Shown: positions 32,168 through 44,068 of the stretch, piece after piece
How the letters are laid out: the number at the start of each line of letters is the position of its first letter
How positions within the stretch are numbered: position 1 is the stretch's first letter
NCBI GenBank assembly: GCA_018398765.1
Contig: JAHBMJ010003498.1
Coordinates: 1 to 64,000 of the forward strand
Length of the DNA: 64,000 nucleotides
Source of the DNA: Chromera velia
Taxonomy: Eukaryota > Sar > Chromeraceae
Direction: 5' to 3'
Made by a program: the position numbers and the translations under genes
Notes under the pieces: model-generated
What the model saw: the letters and a program-made list of their open reading frames with translations, nothing else
What the model was told of the DNA's origin: nothing
Databases searched by the model: none

Positions 32168-33081
32168 ACACTGGCACCTAGGGGTAATTTTCAAAAAAAA
32201 AAAAAAGTCATTTTCATCTTTTTCTTTTTTGTTTTTTTTCTGGTGTCAAGCTGAAAAATATGTTGTTTAAGTGTTGTTCATGTGTTGCACGAATCAACAA
32301 GTGCTGTTTAAGTGTTGTTATACTATTGTTTCTTTGTTATGATGATAAATGAATGGTGTTGCACTGTTATACAAGTGTTACATTAGTGTTGTAAGCTAGG
32401 TTGCAAGGTGTTACATATGGTTGTTACGTCTTGGTGGAGGTTATCATCGAAAAGCAAAAAAAAAGAAATAAATTTTGCTCTTGAGACCATACATATAAGA
32501 TTAGGATTAGGATTAGGATTTATGTTCCGGGTTGCCCCACAGTCCACTACCGGGCCTCAACTTGCACCGTCGATATGTGAATATGACACATGCAGACGTA
32601 ACATCTAGCATAAGATGGTATATGGTTTGAAATAATATTACTGTAAAATAATATTTGATTAAATGATTTGAACCAGTGTTGAACGTTCAATGTTTGTTGG
32701 AATATTCATTGAAACTAACATTGAAAAGCTATACGGTTAAAGTTCAAAATCATTATTTCAATGAATAAACTGACTGTATAATTGATAATTTCAGTAAAAC
32801 TTTTCAGTGTTTTCACAACAAAATATATTATTTTCATTCGGCATTGCTTGCTTGTTTGCTTTTAAGCAACTTAAGCTGCATTCATCTGCATTCTAGACCA
32901 ACTTTTCCGGCTTCTTCCTTCTTGTCTCACCTGAATTTGCGGCCCCTCGATCAGGCTTATGGAAGGGAGCACTTTCATGAGAAAACTGTTCATGCCATAA
33001 AACCATCCTTCTCAAAACGGCTCCAAATTAACTCGACCAAACAATTGCATGAGGAAAAACAAAAGAGAACGAAGGATCTGA
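31848..33081. other. AT-rich tail-to-tail intergenic region
   Basis: No gene supported. Contains a (TA)n run at about 32131-32163, TGTTGTT/GTGTT-rich DNA at 32260-32400, and GGATTA triplication (AGGATTAGGATTAGGATT) at about 32502-32521. The short frames are not gene-like. Confidence 0.6.
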
Positions 33082-36001
33082 TCACATGACCTCGCAGCTT
33101 GACCGCATGGAGTCCCTGACAAGACCCGGAGTCTTCAGCCAGCTCGACCGACGGGAGCTCAGGGACCCCCTTGTCGGCCTCCTGGCACCTTCCAGGGCCC
33201 CGACCGGTGCGTAGACAAACGAGGAAAGGGGGAGTGCCTTGCGGAGTCTCTGGGTGGCCTTCTCACAGGAATTGTGGCACAACAGCGGGCAGTCACCCAC
33301 TCCCAGAGCACGAAAAAATGTACGTCGGGTGCCGAGAAATTTGGGGGAGCAGAGCCCCGCCACGATTTTTTCGATGCCCTCCGGTGTGATGGCCTCGTTC
33401 CCCGAGAGGTCCAAAACGACCAGGCGAGGGAAGTTGGCAAGTCGCTCTGAGAGCTGATGCACGAATTGTTTCTGAATCGATGAGCGGGTCAGTCGGAGAA
33501 CCTCCAGACTGGAATGTTCACCGCACTTCGAAGAGGCAAAGTCGAGGAAACGGAGCAAATACGCACCTCGAGAAAACACCTGCATGCGCGAACACAAAAA
33601 AACAAGAGAGGGCGGATCGAGCAAGTTGATCCCAAGAACAGACAGACATCACGAAGAGACCATGCATCATCATCATGACAGCATTGTTTTTCATCATTTT
33701 CGTGTGCGCAGCTTTTCGCAAGTTGGCCCTGTCCAGGAAGGAAACGAGACGGAAAGTCAAAATCGAAAGACCATAGGAAGAAAAGGGGTTTGGGGTGAGC
33801 GGTGCGAAAGGGACACAAGAGCGAAAGCAAATGCGGAACCGAGAGAGGGCCTCAGAGTCGCAACAGATAAAAATGGGGAGGGGGTCTTACGCACAACCAG
33901 GAAAAGAGTGACATATCCAGAGAGAGGCACAGAATCAGAGGATCTCGGGATCGAGAAAGAGACACGCAGAAAGAAAGAACCGTATGCGAGAAACAACTTA
34001 CCCTGCCTGCTTGGAAGCAATACTAAGAGTGAGAATCCCACTGTGCAGTACTAGCCTCCTGACTGCATGATTCCAGGCTGGCTGGCTGACCGTCTGGCTT
34101 GCTAAGTGACAGACTGACAGACAGACAGACTGACTGACTGACTGACTGACTGACGTTGAGGTCGATGTCATCGAGGTTCACTTTTCTGAGGCTCCAAGCC
34201 ATGTGGATGGCAAAGTCTGAGTAGATGCGAATCACCAGACCTGCATCCATCGGCCGGTGGAAAAACCCCACCCCTGTAGATGCCTCCATCTTTGCTCCGA
34301 CTGCTTCCTTTGGCTTTGTGTCAACGATCAGACCAGCAAAGTCATTCGGACACAGGGGGACTCGGACTGTCTGCTCAAAATCTCGGTAGTCCCTCAACCC
34401 CACCCCATCGTCTGAATCAATCAACTCAATCACACTTTCCGCCTTCTTCTGGCAACTCAAAGCGGTTTCAAGGCGCTGCCACCCTCTCCCGTGGAACGGA
34501 ATCTGTACACCTGGAACCGCAGGGAGGCGGAGGACTGCTGTGCATGGATGGGTTGAGCCAAAGAACAGGTCCATCAGGTGGGCAGCTGCATAGAAGGAGT
34601 ATTCGTCTTCCTCGCACTCAAACTCTCCCTCAACGTCTGGCTGGTACACAGAGCAAAAGTCCCAATACAAGGCAATTCGGCCGTCGTAGCCTTCCTTGAA
34701 ATACGTCACCAGGCGCTCGCACACGCGCCCTGCCAAAATGCCTTGTGGGTCAGGCTCTTTTTTCGAATACCAGGGGGCACTGACAGCAACAAACAGAGCT
34801 GCTTCTTTGGCCTTCCCAAGACAGGTTGGGGCACTCTCCATTGTCTCCAGAAAATCCAGGTCAGTGAAGAAGACCTCGGGGTGCTCTGCCTCTAGAGTTT
34901 GACGTTTACTGATCCCCCTACCCTCCTGCATGTGCTGCACCAATGCGTGACCGTCGAGCAACGCAATCAGTCCCGCACGAGCATTCTCTGTGATGGGCAG
35001 TAGACTCCGGCAACGATAAGTGCTTCTGGACACGACCTGCATGCATGCAGAGGCATTCGAGTCACACGAACAGACAATTCATTCCCGTTTCCTCAGCCAA
35101 TCTTTCCCTCCTCCTACGAAAAGCTCTATGAATTTTCGGATGAATCGTTTCAAATGTAGAATACACACTCCATGATTCAAACGGGGATCTCAAACAACCC
35201 TCCAGACCAGTCCAATCTCCCTTTTTGTGCTTCATCATCACGAACCTCAAACAAGATTCACTCACCTCCGGTATTGCAAAAGGACCTCGTGAAAAAGAGA
35301 AAAATCATTGACACCCGACTAACAGTCTCTACAGCAACTTGCGCCTGCTGTGTTTGCATGCTTTGGTGTCGCTCAGTCTGCCTCGATCCGAACCATGGTT
35401 GAGCGTGCCCGAACACGTATAACTGTACTTCTGTTTTTCTATCCACCTGTCTGCGTATGTGAACATCACCCGCCTTCCAGTCCGCTTTCTCTCTAACCAC
35501 CCCCTCTCTACTTGGCATGCATGCATTTTGACTGACGAATGCGAAGCAAGACCGGCAGAAGAGCGCCTCGCTGTCCAGACAGCCGACAGAGTTGTCCCCC
35601 TTTTTACGACCGCATATGAAGAAGGGGGCGCTCGGAGAAGAAGGGGGGGGAGATATGGAAGATGAAGAGAAGCTCTCTCTCACGGGCGCATCGCAGCATG
35701 CGCACACCCGGTCTTGTCGCTCGGCCTCTGGGACCCACGAAGGGAACTTCTGTAGGGGTTCAGTGACGGCCTCTGCGTGCGTGTGCAGACATTGAGCTAG
35801 GTGTTCTAGGCGCGAGAAATCGTCCATGTTGGCAGGCGGCCCCTCGCTAATGGCCATGGACGGTCTTCTGATTTGGACCTTGACAGCTTCTCTTTTGCTG
35901 TTGTTCTTTTCCTGAGATGCAGCACTGTGGCTGCTCTCATTGTCGGACATGCGGTCCTTTTCAGAGGTGTCTGATTGGACTGTGAGCTCTCGCAACTCCA
36001 T
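33082..36001 (-). CDS. HET/TIR-like domain plus leucine-rich-repeat protein, four exons
   Basis: Exons in transcript order: 36001-35512, 35285-35266, 35036-34155, 33579-33082; 629 residues with matching phases. Exon 1 is Ser/acidic-rich, then a Cys-rich block (VCACCDAPV...FFICGRKKG...LFCRSCFAF) that may bind zinc. Exon 2 is a 20-nt microexon (PFAIPE). Exon 3 holds a domain with AALFVAVSAPWYSKKEPDPQ, GRIALYWDFCSVYQ and GRGWQRLETALS. This order echoes the HET core (SYxW, D..C.NQ, RGWxLQE) and TIR-like folds (inference). Exon 4 is LRR-like: HSSLEVLRLTRSSI, ANFPRLVVLDLSGNEAITPE and GIEKIVAGL. The role may be signalling or NLR-like sensing, but no NTPase is present. Intron 3 begins (GTCA)5. Acceptors of exons 3 and 4 end CATGCAG. 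Confidence 0.75.
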
Positions 36002-36070
36002 GCCTTCTCTTCTTTTCGCACTGAACAGACTCGATCAATCTTCGCACAGGTCCGACAGGTGGGTCGACAT

Positions 36071-36090
36071 GCATGCACACGCGTGCATGC
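36071..36090. promoter_or_regulatory. GCATGCAC/GTGCATGC palindrome upstream of the HET-LRR gene
   Basis: An 8-bp inverted repeat with a 4-base loop, 70 bp upstream of the minus-strand start codon in a 693-bp divergent gap. It overlaps TGCATGCA words, which in apicomplexans are bound by ApiAP2 factors. Function here is inference. Confidence 0.35.
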
Positions 36091-36694
36091 TTCCGTTGCA
36101 CAGCGACAAGTTTGAGGCTGTGAGACCTTGGAGCACGGCTGCTACTATGTCTTACCGTGCCTTTCCTGAAAATCTGCTGAACAAACACTGTCCTTCCGGG
36201 GGGAACTTTCCACACACATAGACGGCATTAGTACTCGCTGCGGTTCGAGCAGCCTGAATATGCCTCAATTCAGCTATAGTGATCTTCTTTCAGTCGGGAT
36301 CGTAATTCCTGTACGTGCCCCTCATACACCCAAAAACCTGACCTTGCATGAGCTCCGTGCGAGCACGCTCAGGCTGGACAAATTTTCTTTTCCTTTCCGC
36401 GATCGAATCGGCGCAATGATTCTTTCAGACTTCGATCCGGCCCTCTTCACTTTTCTTCTACCGGCATTGAAGCTCCATTCGACATCTCTCGATCCGAACA
36501 GTTTTTTTCAGTATGTCTGGTAGTGCTTTCTCGCCATTTTGCAGCTCTGGTTAATGGATTTAAAGCCGATCAGGCTGAAGTTTCGTTTTTTGTGCATCAT
36601 TTCAGCATTCTTTTTTCCCGATTGGTGAGACGGCAAATCGAAATGCGTGATCAGAAAACAGAGCACAGTTAGCGACAGAAATCATTCCGCCACG

Positions 36695-39600
36695 ATGGAA
36701 CTTTTGCATCGCTTTTCCCAAATGAAGGAGCTGTGCTCCGCTGGGAGTGCTCAAATCACATTGGGGTCTCAGGGAGCCGCAGTGACCCTCAAGGCGGGAA
36801 CCGTCCGCCTTTTTGCACCTCCAGGTCAGTCCGGTACATCGAGTTTTCCTTCCTTCTCTGCTTCCCACTTTTGCTGTGTGTGGCTGAACGTTCTCATAAC
36901 GATCATTTGAGCTGACACATACACTCTTTCGCCGCTTTTCTGCCTGCGATGCCCTTCAGAGGGAGAGTTTGGGGTTCTTCTCTACGATGATTACGTCCTC
37001 CTGCGCTTCGAGGAACACTGGACTCTCAACAAAAAGAAGCCAACGGGCTCTTTTGACTTCACCCCGCCACGAGGGAGTCGGCGGCAGGGTTTCAACCTGA
37101 GGCTGGGAAATGACACGGAGTAAGTCGAGACCGAAGGGACTTCTCTCTCTTTTCTTTTAGGCGAAGCGTCTCCTCTGTTTCTTTCATCCCTTCTTCCCTC
37201 TCCCTCGTTTTTTTCAAGCGTCCCCGTCGTCTTTATCTGTTTCGCATCCATTTGTCTGAAAGGTTCGTGGCTGTCGTCGACAGGTTCCTCCGTTCGTCGG
37301 AATGTTTGTCTCATTGGCTGGTTGAGTCAACATATGAACTGTTCGCCTCTGTCAACTGCCTGTCTACCTCCCTGCCAGCCGGTCTTTCCGTCGTGTATGC
37401 ATGTACTTTCATTTATGTGACTGTATGCGTATGTGTCTATCTGTGCATTTTTGCCTGTATTTTATGCGTGGACATATGAAATGAAATGCATACAGGTATG
37501 TAGGAGTACCTGTCTGTCTGCTTGTCAGTCCGTTCGACCGTCCGCATCTGTTTGTTGCTCTCTGTCGGTTTGCCTGTCTGTCCGTCTGTCTGTCTGTCTG
37601 TGTGTGATGTGTCTGTATCGGTATTGTGCTTCGGTGTTGAAATGAAAAAGAAGAAATGGAAGAAGAAGAACAGGAAGAAGAAGAAAAAGAGGAAGAAAAA
37701 AAGAGATCAGGAAGAGAGAATTCTCGGTGCGCCTGTCCGTCCGTCCGTCCGTCCGTCTGCCGCTTCCTTCACACGTTGAAAGAGGAAGAAAGGGAGCAGA
37801 TAGAAAAGATGGATGCAGATGAGACATTCTCTGCCGTCTATCCGCGCTTTTGCCGACTTTCATTTGCTGCCTATTTTTCTCTTCCCAAGAAAAGGTAAAG
37901 AGTATCAAAACAAAAATCACAAACGAAAAATAAAGCCTTAAAGAGAGAATAGTCTGCCCCGAAAACTGTCTTTTGCTACACGCCCGTGCAGGCTGTGGGC
38001 AACTTTTTTGACCCATTTGGAGAGCCTGCCTTTCTTCAAGTCCGCCTCCTCCGGGATCACTCCGCAGAGATCACTTGAGAGTGGAACCTCTGCTTCCTCT
38101 GTACCCATTCAGCAACAGCAGCAGCAGCAGCGCACTTCTTCTCCCCCGCTTTCTGTTGAAGCCCCACCAGGACTGGCGATGCCTCCAGGTCTGCACACGG
38201 TGCATCAACAGCAGCAGCGCGAGCAAACCCGGCCCGTCTCCATCCAATCTGCAGATCCGTCCGCAGCTTCTACTCCCTACAACCTCCTCCCGATCGCCCA
38301 AAACCCCCACGCAGACAACGCAGCAGCAGCACTGCTCTCACACTCACAGCAAATCCTCCAACCCCAGCAGCATCAGCAGCTCTCCCTGTCCTCCCACACT
38401 CCCGATGCCCATCTGCACTTGTCCTCCTCGTCTTCAAACGCTGCCCACACAAATGCAGCCATGGCAATCCAACAGCTCATGGCAGGAGGTTCAGACGCTG
38501 TTGTTCCTGCAATTTACGCACCCCCGACGCAAGGTTACCACCAGCCGCCCACTGTTTACCCCGTCCCCCCACGCACCCCGAGTCCCGAAAACCTTATGAC
38601 CGACCACCAGTGGAGCGCTGGAAAAGACACAGAGAAGGACAGAGATGGAGGAGGAGGAGGAGGAGGAGGGACGGTTCTCCGAAAAATCAGAGGCGCTGGG
38701 ACAGACGGCCAACGAAGTCCCATCGGGGAGAGTCCCCGAGAGACCACCGGAGCCATGCAATCGCACAGCCGAAAAATACAAAATGTGCCGTACACTTCCC
38801 CCTCCATGAGTATCCAAGAGATGCGAAAACCGTCTCTACCTTTGCCAGACGTAGGTGTCCAATCCGCGTCAGTCGACGAACCGGGTCCCTCTGCAGGTCC
38901 TCCTTCTCGAGGTCTCCCTCGAGGCAATAGAGGTCAACAGCAGGGGGAGCAAGAGAGCTCTCCCGACTTTGCCTCTGGTGTACCTTCTTTTTCTGCAGAG
39001 ACTTCAGAACGTTTTGCCCTCTCCCTTTTCGTTCCGGGCGTTGATCAGAAAGTCCTTGAGGAACGAAGCAAACCACTTGCAGCTGCCCCGGTACACATCC
39101 ATAAAGCAGCCGAAGAAGCATTTAGAAAGAACTTTCCTGACAAAAAAGACGACATCCCATACGAGCCGCCACTGGTAGACTGGGAGTGGGAGGAAGAGAA
39201 ACAGTCATGGGGATCCTTCGGCATAGGCCCTCTTGCCCCTGGAGACAGAATCCGTCTAGATGCCGATACGGCTTTTGCTTCCGACTACATTCATGCCGCT
39301 CCCAGTCCGAGAGCACGCGACGGTGGGAGTGGTGCAGGTCCTGCCTGGGGTGGGGGTGCAGAGCTGCGGGACATGCAGGCGTCTCCTTCCTCTGTTCCCC
39401 TCAGGTCTCCCCGAGGAGGCGACTTGAGGTCCCCCCACCCCTCCCCCTCCTCTTCTTCCTCTGCTGCTGCAGCGGCTTTCCCTCCCCCCACAAACGTTAA
39501 GAGTTCTCCCAGAGCTTCGGCGGGGCATGGACAGGCAGCGGGAGGGAGTGGGGACGAGGGGCTGGGAGACTTTCTTGCCCAGGAACTTGTCGGCTGCAAG

Positions 39601-42600
39601 AGTGTTGGTGGTAAGTCTGTTCTGTGTTTCAATGAGTGGTGCAAATGGTTGGAGGAGAGTGGACACAGATGTGTGTGAGCTTGCCTACGGAAAGGCTGGA
39701 TGGTGTTCTTGAGGCCGGAGAGTCAGACAGACAGACCCTAGAGGTGTTTTGTCAACGAAGGAGCAGTCAGTTCCGTCTTTTCCGATTGGGAAGCGTGTCT
39801 ATCTCTATGTGTGCAACTTCTATTGCTCGCTTCTGTGCTCTCTCTTCCCGTACCCCTTCACTTCACCCCTTGTCTGTCCCTTTATTTGTTCATGCAGACC
39901 TGTGGGAGTCTATGAGGACAAACTTCGAGTCACACCTGCAAGACCCGAAGTACGGTTGTGTTGTGGACGGACGGGTGCCCAGGGAACCCGGGCAGAGGAC
40001 ACTCGGGGACCTCCTCTTGATTTGCCATCGGATCATTACAGGTACCGTCGGGGTGGAAAGGCTGGCTGGCTAGCGTCGTCGCCTCTTCAATTCAAAGAGC
40101 CAGACAGTCAGCCGGACGCCTTTCATTCATGCAGTTAGAGAACGGACAGGCAGGCATTCTGCTAGAGGACAGTCGAATTGATGCAGATTCATACGGAAAA
40201 GGGAGTCAGGCAGTCGCCAGGGTTCCTCGCGCTGCGACCTTCCACGAGAAAAAAAAAAAACATTGCTCAGAGGCCGAAACAGACAGTCGCTTTCACCTTC
40301 CTCAATTTTCCATTCGCTCTTCACACCGAGAAAGGTCGCTTAAGTTGTTCCTACCTCCTTCCTCTCTCGCTCTCTGCAGAGAAGCTCGGGTTTTCTGTCA
40401 GAGACCCTGCTTTTTTGGAAGCGGTACGAGAGGCAAGGGATGGAGGGTGGGACATGAAAGCGCATCGTTCGAGTGATCAGAGGCACCATGGGGGGCAGTC
40501 GGGCGGTTTTGCTGTTGACATAAGGCATTCAGGGGTCCGTGCCACCCCCGACGTCCTCTCAAGCAGGCGAACTTCATCTTCCAGACCCCAGACAATCGAG
40601 AGCTCTGTGCCAGTCATTCTGCAGGATCCCTCGCGGGACCATTTGTTAGCTGAGCAGTTGCAGAAGGCACTCGACAAGGAGGAAGAAGAGTACCCTGCCC
40701 TCGGTGTTGCCCCTGCCGCTTCCTCCCTCTCTCAGGGCGGGAAGAAGAAAGGGGGGGCGACACCCGGAGGGTCTGGGGTTGGCACTGCTCAAGGCCCCCC
40801 CGCCTCTTCTTCTTCTTCCTCAAAGCCACAGCATGTAGCTGGGGGCATGTCTAGTCCCCCGACGGTTCTGCAGCCTCCCACGAGGGCTCCAGCCACCGAG
40901 AGCTTCAATATGCCCGTGTCACGAAGAGAAGGAGGAAGAGAAAGAGAAAAGGGGCTCCCCCAAAGGGAGAGAGAAAGAGAACGAGGAAGGGGCCTCGACT
41001 CAAGTGGGTACGCAGAAGGGGGGCACGGGGGGATGGGGGCAGAGGCTTCTTCCCCTGCTTCCGCGTCAATGCCGATCCCGGCCTCAGGGGCCGGTCTGCC
41101 CCCCCCCACGCCGTTTGACATGCGGAATGGTGGTGGGCAGTTGTCTGAATCCTCCCCTCCTTCATCCTCCTCCCAAACATTGCAGCAGCCGTCAGGAGGT
41201 GTGAAGCTCGACTTGAATGCCCTCCTTCCCAATCGGTTTAGCGATGCAGAGGGACGGCTTGAGAGCACAGAAAGGGAGAGAGAAAGGGAGAGACCACAGC
41301 ACTCAGAGTCATCCCTGAGTCTGTCCGAGAGAGACAGAGAAAGAGAGGCCCAGCAGATGTTGCTGCCTGAGCAGCAGCAAACTGCTCCCACTCCACCCTG
41401 GAAAGGAAGGGGAGACGAGAGACCCCTCCCGAGCCACACAACGGGTTCTGAATCCCTTACCAAACGGCAACAGCAGCAGCAACAGCACAGACCTCTCCAC
41501 GAGGGTCTACCCCCCCAAGAGAAAGAGAAAGAGAGAGAGTCAGTGGCCACAGCCCCCCCGCATCACAGGGGCAGAGGCACCCCCTCGTACGACCCAGCTG
41601 CAGAGAGTGCCAAGAGAGAGAGGCAGCTGGGGAGAGAGGGAGAGAGGGGCGAAATGGATCATCGGGACAGAGACCGCCAGGAGGCCTCTGATAGGTTCCC
41701 TCCGAGAGACCCTAATTCTTCTTCATCCTCTCAGTATCCAGCACACACCCACACACCCAGGGAGAGGGAGAGGGAAGCTGACGCGGATGGTGGTGACATG
41801 GGAGCTGAGGCAGAAGAGGAGAGAGAAGTTGACGAGAAGGATTTGACAGGCCAAAAAGACAAAACACTCATGTATCGGAAGAAAAATTCCGCAGTTCTCT
41901 TCACTCGCGAGTATGACGCTGAGACCCCTCGAGTTACTCGTGATTTCGTCGACCCCCTTCGTCAGCAAACCCAACACCGCACTGCCGTTCCGGGGCCAGC
42001 AGGAAGAGCGGGGCCAAAGGCTGGCGGTCAGATAACCGCCTCCTCCCCGCCTGTTCCCCCCTTTGTGTCTCGATTGAAGGAGATTGCGAGGGAGCATCAT
42101 GTACGCGGGAAGAAGGAGAAGATTGAGAACATCTTTCTGAATATCCCAGATTGGAAGAAATTGAAGAGTGACGAGGACCGACTTGTGTATCTCACAGAGC
42201 TGCATGCGTTGGCGCCTGGCTCGTCGATCAGATTTCTCAGTTCGACTCTTTCAAGTCCGTCAGCGCGACTTCCTTTCTCCTTCCTTGACTCCGACAACCT
42301 TTGAACTGATTCCTGTCTCAATTTTTTCAGCCAAGCTCGCCTTCCCTTGCTGTTTTTGTTTTTGCGTATCGCCTGAACTCTCTTTGCCGTCCATGAACGA
42401 AGAGAGGTGGGTCGGGTCTATCACAGAGATTCACCTCACCCTCGACTGAATGGAATGGAGGAGCACAAGAAGGAAAAGTCGTTGGATTGGATTTCCCTTG
42501 AGGTTGTGTGTGTTTGTGTGCCTGGGTGTTTCCTTTGCATTCCTCACACCATTCCTCCCCCCCCCTGTCCTGTCCCTCCCGTCCTTTTACAGAGGATCAC

Positions 42601-43920
42601 GACGCGCACCTGAAGAGTTCCGGTGTGCCTCCAGTTGCCAAGCGCCTCCCTTTCCTGCTCGATGCCCTCCACATCTCCCCTTTCCCTTGTGTCAGTCAGT
42701 CAAGTCGCCCTTTCTCTTCTCTGTCTCCTCTCCAATTCCCTCAAGTTTCTTCTGTTGTCCTGTTTATCATCTGTCTAGTTCTGTTCTCTCTCTCCTGCTG
42801 CTCGATGGAACTTGGTGACCGTGTTCACCTCTCATTCATTCTCTCATGGGGGGGGGAAGAAGATCCAAAAAAGGTTGATCAGTGGAATTGAAAAGTTCTC
42901 CGGTAGTATGGATGGGCTGTGGTGTTCGTGCAGAAGGCTTCCGCTCTACCTCGTGTGTCATTGAGTTTGTTCTTATGCATTCATATCTCACACGCAACAA
43001 TGCGGAAACACAGACGGACACAGACGCATGGGCACCTACACACACTCACACATTTTCAGAGAGAAACGCGAGCAGATGCAAAGACTGCCTCTAATACTCA
43101 CATATCACCCACGCATGCTTTTCTTTTGTGCAGAGAATTCGGGGCTTCAAAACTGGAAAAAGGCCCCAAAAGTGAGCAAGCACATTGATAGATGGAATGA
43201 TCAGCCGAGGGAAGGAGTAGATAGATGTCGTCTGCTGGTGAAAGAGGAGATGGATCAATGCAGTTCAGGAAAAGAAAGCACAAGAAGAAGAAGATGCACA
43301 CACAAAGACAGGATCGAGCCAGCCAAAAATATGAGTCCGCACCAAAGTGATAGCCGAAACGAACAAGAAACCGTCTCGCTTCCGCGGTTTACTTGCCTCT
43401 CTGCTGGCACTCAGCTGACTTTCTGCGTGCCCTGGCTTAAGCCCCGAGTCTTCTTCTGTTCCCTTCTCTCGTCCTGCACGCCTGCACTTCCTGGCTCGAC
43501 CTGTATTTGTGTCAATCTTTTTTTCATCATCGTGTTGTCCCTTCCTTATCCTTGCTGCTCATTTTCTTTCTTTGTTTATTTGTTTGTTTCGCTGCTTTCT
43601 TCTTCTTCTTCTTCGTGCAGAAACGACGCCATCTGCTCGATGCAGAGAGTGAAGATCCAGCCGTGGGGTCTCGCGTGGGACTTCGCTTGGTCGTTGGATG
43701 GCGATGACGTGGCGGTGGTTAGTTGGTTGGTTGGTTGGTTTTCTCCTCTGTTTGTCTGTTTGGAGGGAGGGAGAGCTTTTGGGTCTTCTTGAAGTCTGCT
43801 TCCCTCTCTGTCTTCCCGTGTGGTCTTTTTGGTTCTGTCGCTTTCTCAGCAAGTCTCCTGCTGCGGCAACGCCTTTTCTTGTTCTCCTTTTGTTTTGTCC
43901 TTGTTCGCGTGTCACAATTT

Positions 43921-43967
<47 letters not shown>

Positions 43968-43985
43968 AGAAAGAAAGAAAGAAAG

Positions 43986-44068
<83 letters not shown>

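Noticed and set aside
40789-41550. 253-codon minus-strand frame
   Set aside because: Shadow of the RE/SP-rich exon 5 of the giant gene.
43986-44066. Poly(A) tail of a processed retrocopy
   Set aside because: GAAA repeats flank it on both sides and no retrocopied gene precedes it.
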